60,000 nucleotides of DNA from Tubulanus polymorphus (Eukaryota; Nemertea; Palaeonemertea; Tubulaniformes; Tubulanidae), in the NCBI RefSeq assembly GCF_964204645.1, contig NC_134027.1, positions 23,302,485 through 23,362,484 of the forward strand. Reading direction: 5' to 3'. Positions 56,546 to 60,000 of the stretch are shown here, in pieces (the stretch's first letter is position 1; every line of letters begins with the position of its first letter). The notes under the pieces were generated by a model, which was not told the DNA's origin, ran no database searches, and saw only the letters and a list, made by a program, of their open reading frames with translations. The translations under genes and the position numbers were made by a program.

Positions 56546-56846
56546 TTCTTATCAGTTACGTTGCCGCTATGTACCCATCGTCGTGGATACGAGTTCTAAA
56601 CGTTGGCCTCAAGTTTGACACCCGATGTAGGACAGGTTTTAGTTTAGGTTTTTTTTAACTACGGCTTAGTAAAAATGAATTCCAAACGATGGTATTTTTG
56701 CGATGGTTAAAAAGAATAGAAAGTGAGTTAGTTTTTTTTTCGGTAGCAGTTGTGTAAAAGGAAAAAAGCTGTGTAAAAATATCTTCATATACTCCGAACA
56801 CGGTTAACCTCGATATGAAATCTACAAATATACTTTAACTCGTAGG

Positions 56847-57463
56847 CGACATAAATATGGCGACTTGTCGAGTTGGAACGCGACAACTCGAGGCCCTTTA
56901 TTACGGAAGCGATAAGGGGCCTCGAGATGTCGCGTTCCAACTCGACAAGTCGTCATATTTATGTCGACATACCGCGATATATCGCGTCACGTCGACATGA
57001 ATATGTCGATATATCGTGACGTTTTCACGACAAATTTCGCTTTTTCGCCCATTTTCCACGGGACAAAGCGTCATTTGAAGACATGTCTAAATGTAAGATG
57101 AGGACACCAGTAATATGACGACTGAGTTTCAAGTCGTCGTGAATATGTCGACTTGTCGCGAGGAAAGTGGTCGAGAAAGCGAAATTTGTCGTGAAAACGT
57201 CACGATATGACGACATATTCATGTCGACTTGACGCGATATATCGCGATATGTCGACATAAATATGGCGACTTGACGAGTTGGAACGCGACAACTCGATGC
57301 CCCTTATCGCTTTCGTACTTTATCGCTTCCGTACGCCCATTTTCCACGGGACAAACCGTCATTTGAAGACATGTCTAAATGTAAGATGAGGATGCCAGTA
57401 ACGTAAATATGACGACTTGTCGAGTTGGAACGCGACATCTCCAGGCCCTTTATCGCTTCCGTA
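56847..57463. mobile_element. Foldback element, copy 4 with partial copies on both sides
   Basis: Partial right end (56847-56901), full element (56902-57317) and a deleted copy (about 57318-57463), all ending in the CGCTTCCGTA-type terminus. They sit exactly at the point where the array unit stops. Confidence 0.7.
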
Positions 57464-57845
57464 AATGATGATGGATCCATAGCGGACAAGAAACTGATAT
57501 GTGGACAAAATGTTCCACAATATCGATTGGTTTGATATATATTAAAATCTACCATCCAAGGTCACTTTTTTTTTTTTATTCGAATTGGTGACATTCGTCC
57601 GTTAAACATCTGTTGGTTGAGTGGTATCGATCTTATCGTCAACCATTGTTCCACAGTTGCTGATCAAATATAGCATAAATTGATTTAATGTCAGAAGTGT
57701 TGAAACATTCGAAGCTGTAATGGCGTTTTAATGTAGTTAATCAATTTGCAGTTTATTTGGTTTTTTTTTTTGATTCGTGATCCCCAACGAACCGGATACT
57801 CCGTGGTGTCGTGAACACAAAACCAAAATATAATGCAGGGCAACG
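57464..57845 (-). repeat. Inverted fragment of a type II array unit
   Basis: Reverse complement of the region around 16145-16535 (and 30270-30650), trapped between foldback elements. No gene. Confidence 0.7.
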
Positions 57846-58260
57846 TACGGAAGCGATAAAGGGCCTCGAGTTGTCGCGTTCCAACTCGACAAGTCGCCAT
57901 ATTTATGTCGACATACCGCGATATATCGCGTCATGTCGACATGAATATGTCGACATATCGTGACGTTTTGACGACATATTTCGTTTTCACGACCATTTTC
58001 CTCGCGACAAGTCGACATATTCATGACGACTTGAAAATCAGTCGTCATATCACTGGTGTCCTCATCTTACATTAGACAAGTCTTCAAATGACGGCTTGTC
58101 TCGTGGAAAATGGGCGAAAAAGCGAAATTTGTCGTGAAAACGTCACGATATGTCGACATATTCATGTCGACTTGACGCGATATATCGCGATATATCGACA
58201 TGAATATGGCGACTTGGCGAGTTTGAACGCGAGAACTAGAGGCCCTTTATCGCTTCCGTA
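57846..58260. mobile_element. Foldback element, copy 5
   Basis: Complete element with TACGGAAGCGATAAAGGGCC and its complement at the ends; middle in the same orientation as copy 3. Confidence 0.75.
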
Positions 58261-58340
58261 GCTTCCGTAGCAACGATAAGGGGTTTTCTGCCTAAAATCG
58301 AGGATGCATTTTTAAAAATCGGTTTGTAGAACCGATTTTT

Positions 58341-58755
58341 AGGGAAGCGATAAAGGGCCTCGAGATGTCGCGTTCCAACTCGACAAGTCGCCATATTTAT
58401 GTCGACATATCGTGATATATCGCGTCAAGTCGACATGAATATGTCGTCATATCGTGACGTTTTCACGACAAATTTCGCTTTCTCGACCACTTTCCTCGCG
58501 ACAAGTCGACATATTCACGACGACTTGAAACTCAGTCGTCATATTACTGGTGTCCTCATCTTACATTTAGACATGTCTTCAAATGACTGTTTGTCCCGTG
58601 GAAAATGGGCGAAAAAGCGAAATTTGTCGTGAAAACGTCACGATATATCGACATATTCATGTCGACGTGACGCGATATATCGCGGTATGTCGACATAAAT
58701 ATGACGACTTGTCGAGTTGGAACGCGACATCTCGAGGCCCCTTATCGCTACCGTA
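58341..58755. mobile_element. Foldback element, copy 6
   Basis: Complete element, slightly altered at both ends, immediately before the inverted array unit begins. A fragment of array sequence (58261-58340) separates it from copy 5. Confidence 0.7.
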
Positions 58756-58764
58756 CTTCCGTAC

Positions 58765-60000
58765 CTACGAGTTAAAGTATATTTGTAGATTTCATATCGA
58801 GGTTAACCGTGTTCGGAGTATATGAAGATATTTTTACACAGCTTTTTTCCTTTTACACAACTGCTACCGAAAAAAAACTAACTCACTTTCTATTCTTTTT
58901 AACCATCGCAAAAAATACGTTTGGAATTCATTTTTACTAAGCCGTAGTTAAAAGCAACCTAAACTAAAACCTGTCCTACATCGGGTGTCAAACTTGAGGC
59001 CAACGTTTATAACTCGTATCCACGACGATGGGTACTGGCGGCAACGTAACTGATAAGAAAAACTGTACCATATGGATTGGTTTGATATATCTATATCATC
59101 CGAGATCACTAATTTTGTTATTATTCGAATTGGTGAGCGATCGCAGTTACCGATCAAATATCATACAAATTGATTTTGTGCCAGAAGTGCTGAAACATTC
59201 GAAACCCGATACGTAAGTGGAACTCTTCGCACTCCATAAAACGTACAGGATTCAGCGTCGCAAAACACCCTAACTGGAAACCCTGCTGCTGGAGGTAAGT
59301 TGTCGACATCATTCTTTTTCAACGAATAGGTACGTACGGTTCTCAGAATGGTTTTCTATCAAACTGGTACCATCACAATAGTCTATTGAAATATCTATTT
59401 CGGCTTAGGTACGTTGGGTGGCTGGTTCGGGTCTCATTGAAAAGAGAAAAAATGTCGATGAATTTCCCCATCAATCTTTTTCACTTTTCGTTTGAACGAC
59501 ACATTTTCACAAAATCAAACGCTCTGTGCTTTGAAGAACAAAAACGTATTCGTATCAACAACCATTACATCGATAACAAGACTTCAAGCTTCTCGTATTC
59601 GAAATGGTTACTCTTTTAGTTGAGACTTAACTATTCTGAAAAGGATACAATCATCATTTTTAGAAACGTTAGACGCAAACCGATATGATGAACATGATTA
59701 CTGTAGCGAGATTGATCCTGTTATTGGGAGTTTTGGCAATGTGCGCGATGAGCGGCTATGGTGAGTAAACAATCCCGTTCGTTTGGGGAAATATTTGCAA
59801 GAGAAGCATTTCGAGTTTTATTCCGACTTAGTTAATTTGAATAGATTTGACAGTTTTTTTTCTCACTGAAGAGCGCGATTTTGGAGATGCGTTCCGATTT
59901 AGCAACTCGGGATGAGCTACATTAGTCAAAAAGTATATTCCGAGCGTTTTAATCTAATAATCATCGGAAGAAAATTAATTTAAGTTGCTAACACAGATTA
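58765..60000 (+). repeat. Inverted partial array unit (type II) at the right edge
   Basis: From 58765 the sequence is the reverse complement of the type II upstream region (compare 55600-56845 read backwards), so the array turns head-to-head here. It carries the leader exon and signal-peptide exon of gene F; the unit runs off the window. Confidence 0.8.
59664..59760 (+). CDS. Peptide gene F, signal-peptide exon only (gene runs off the window)
   Basis: Exon after a CATTTTTAG acceptor at 59663; coding starts at 59688 (or the adjacent ATG at 59685) and ends with a GTGAGT donor at 59761, encoding the same signal peptide as genes B and D (starts MNMITVARLILLLGVL). The leader exon ends at 59294 (GAG then GTAAGT). 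The mature six-cysteine exon should lie about 1 kb beyond the window end. It is the only plus-strand member, head-to-head with gene E. Confidence 0.75.

Larger units (their letters stand above)
32976..56845 (-). repeat. Tandem array unit 5 (type II), interrupted by the Polinton, carrying peptide gene E
   Basis: Host parts are 32976-34692 and 53748-56845. The element at 34693-53747 splits the mature-peptide exon. The 5' side carries an additional solo LTR (55766-56293). The unit stops abruptly at 56845, where foldback elements begin. Confidence 0.75.

Overview
This is animal nuclear DNA: GT-AG introns, signal-peptide exons, AATAAA signals, (TA)n microsatellites, solo LTRs, foldback elements and tandem gene duplicates. 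It looks like a marine or other invertebrate, but I cannot name a phylum. No bacterial operon, rRNA, complete tRNA or CRISPR array is visible.

Layout. (1) 1-4767: one three-exon gene (770-2675, +) for a secreted protein with a PAN/Apple-like domain and a beta-rich C-terminal domain, then intergenic DNA with a small minisatellite. (2) 4768-34692 and 53748-60000: a tandem array of about 6.2-7.9 kb units. Each unit carries one two-coding-exon minus-strand gene for a short secreted six-cysteine peptide (inhibitor-cystine-knot-like spacing, C-terminal Gly-Arg), giving genes A to E; a sixth, F, is inverted at the window's right edge. Two unit types alternate (A and C; B, D and E). The array flips orientation at about 56.8-58.8 kb in a pile of foldback elements. 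(3) 34693-53747: a complete 19.05 kb Polinton/Maverick (adintovirus-like) element sits inside the mature-peptide exon of gene E, bounded by a perfect 6-bp target duplication (AGCATC) and about 572-bp terminal inverted repeats (TIRs).

The element has two convergent gene blocks. The plus block holds an HNH endonuclease, two small proteins with a membrane segment, a DDE integrase with a C-terminal chromodomain, and a packaging ATPase. The minus block holds protein-primed DNA polymerase B, a small conserved protein, a penton-like minor capsid candidate, several small membrane proteins, a conserved structural candidate, a long coiled-coil membrane protein, a double-jelly-roll major capsid candidate and a zinc-finger protein. 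An imperfect GGATGA-type inverted repeat lies where the blocks converge. I found no cysteine protease.

Most interesting signals: (a) two start-proximal promoter-like motif classes. Virion-block genes have a T-run closely followed by TAAATAAATG or TATAAATG, similar in layout to poxvirus late promoters. Replication-type genes (polymerase, 113-aa protein, zinc-finger protein, HNH) share a different AATAAAAAT...ATAATAAATGG block. (b) Each terminal repeat is itself an imperfect palindrome of about 405 bp with the terminal motif at both of its ends. (c) Several ORFs are cut by in-frame TAA codons (two in the polymerase, one in a 104-aa protein, one possible in the 361-aa protein), and there are two frameshifts at short A runs (polymerase, major capsid). 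This points to a decaying copy or to recoding/readthrough. (d) Degraded duplicates of the HNH 3' end and of another gene's start lie in the left arm.
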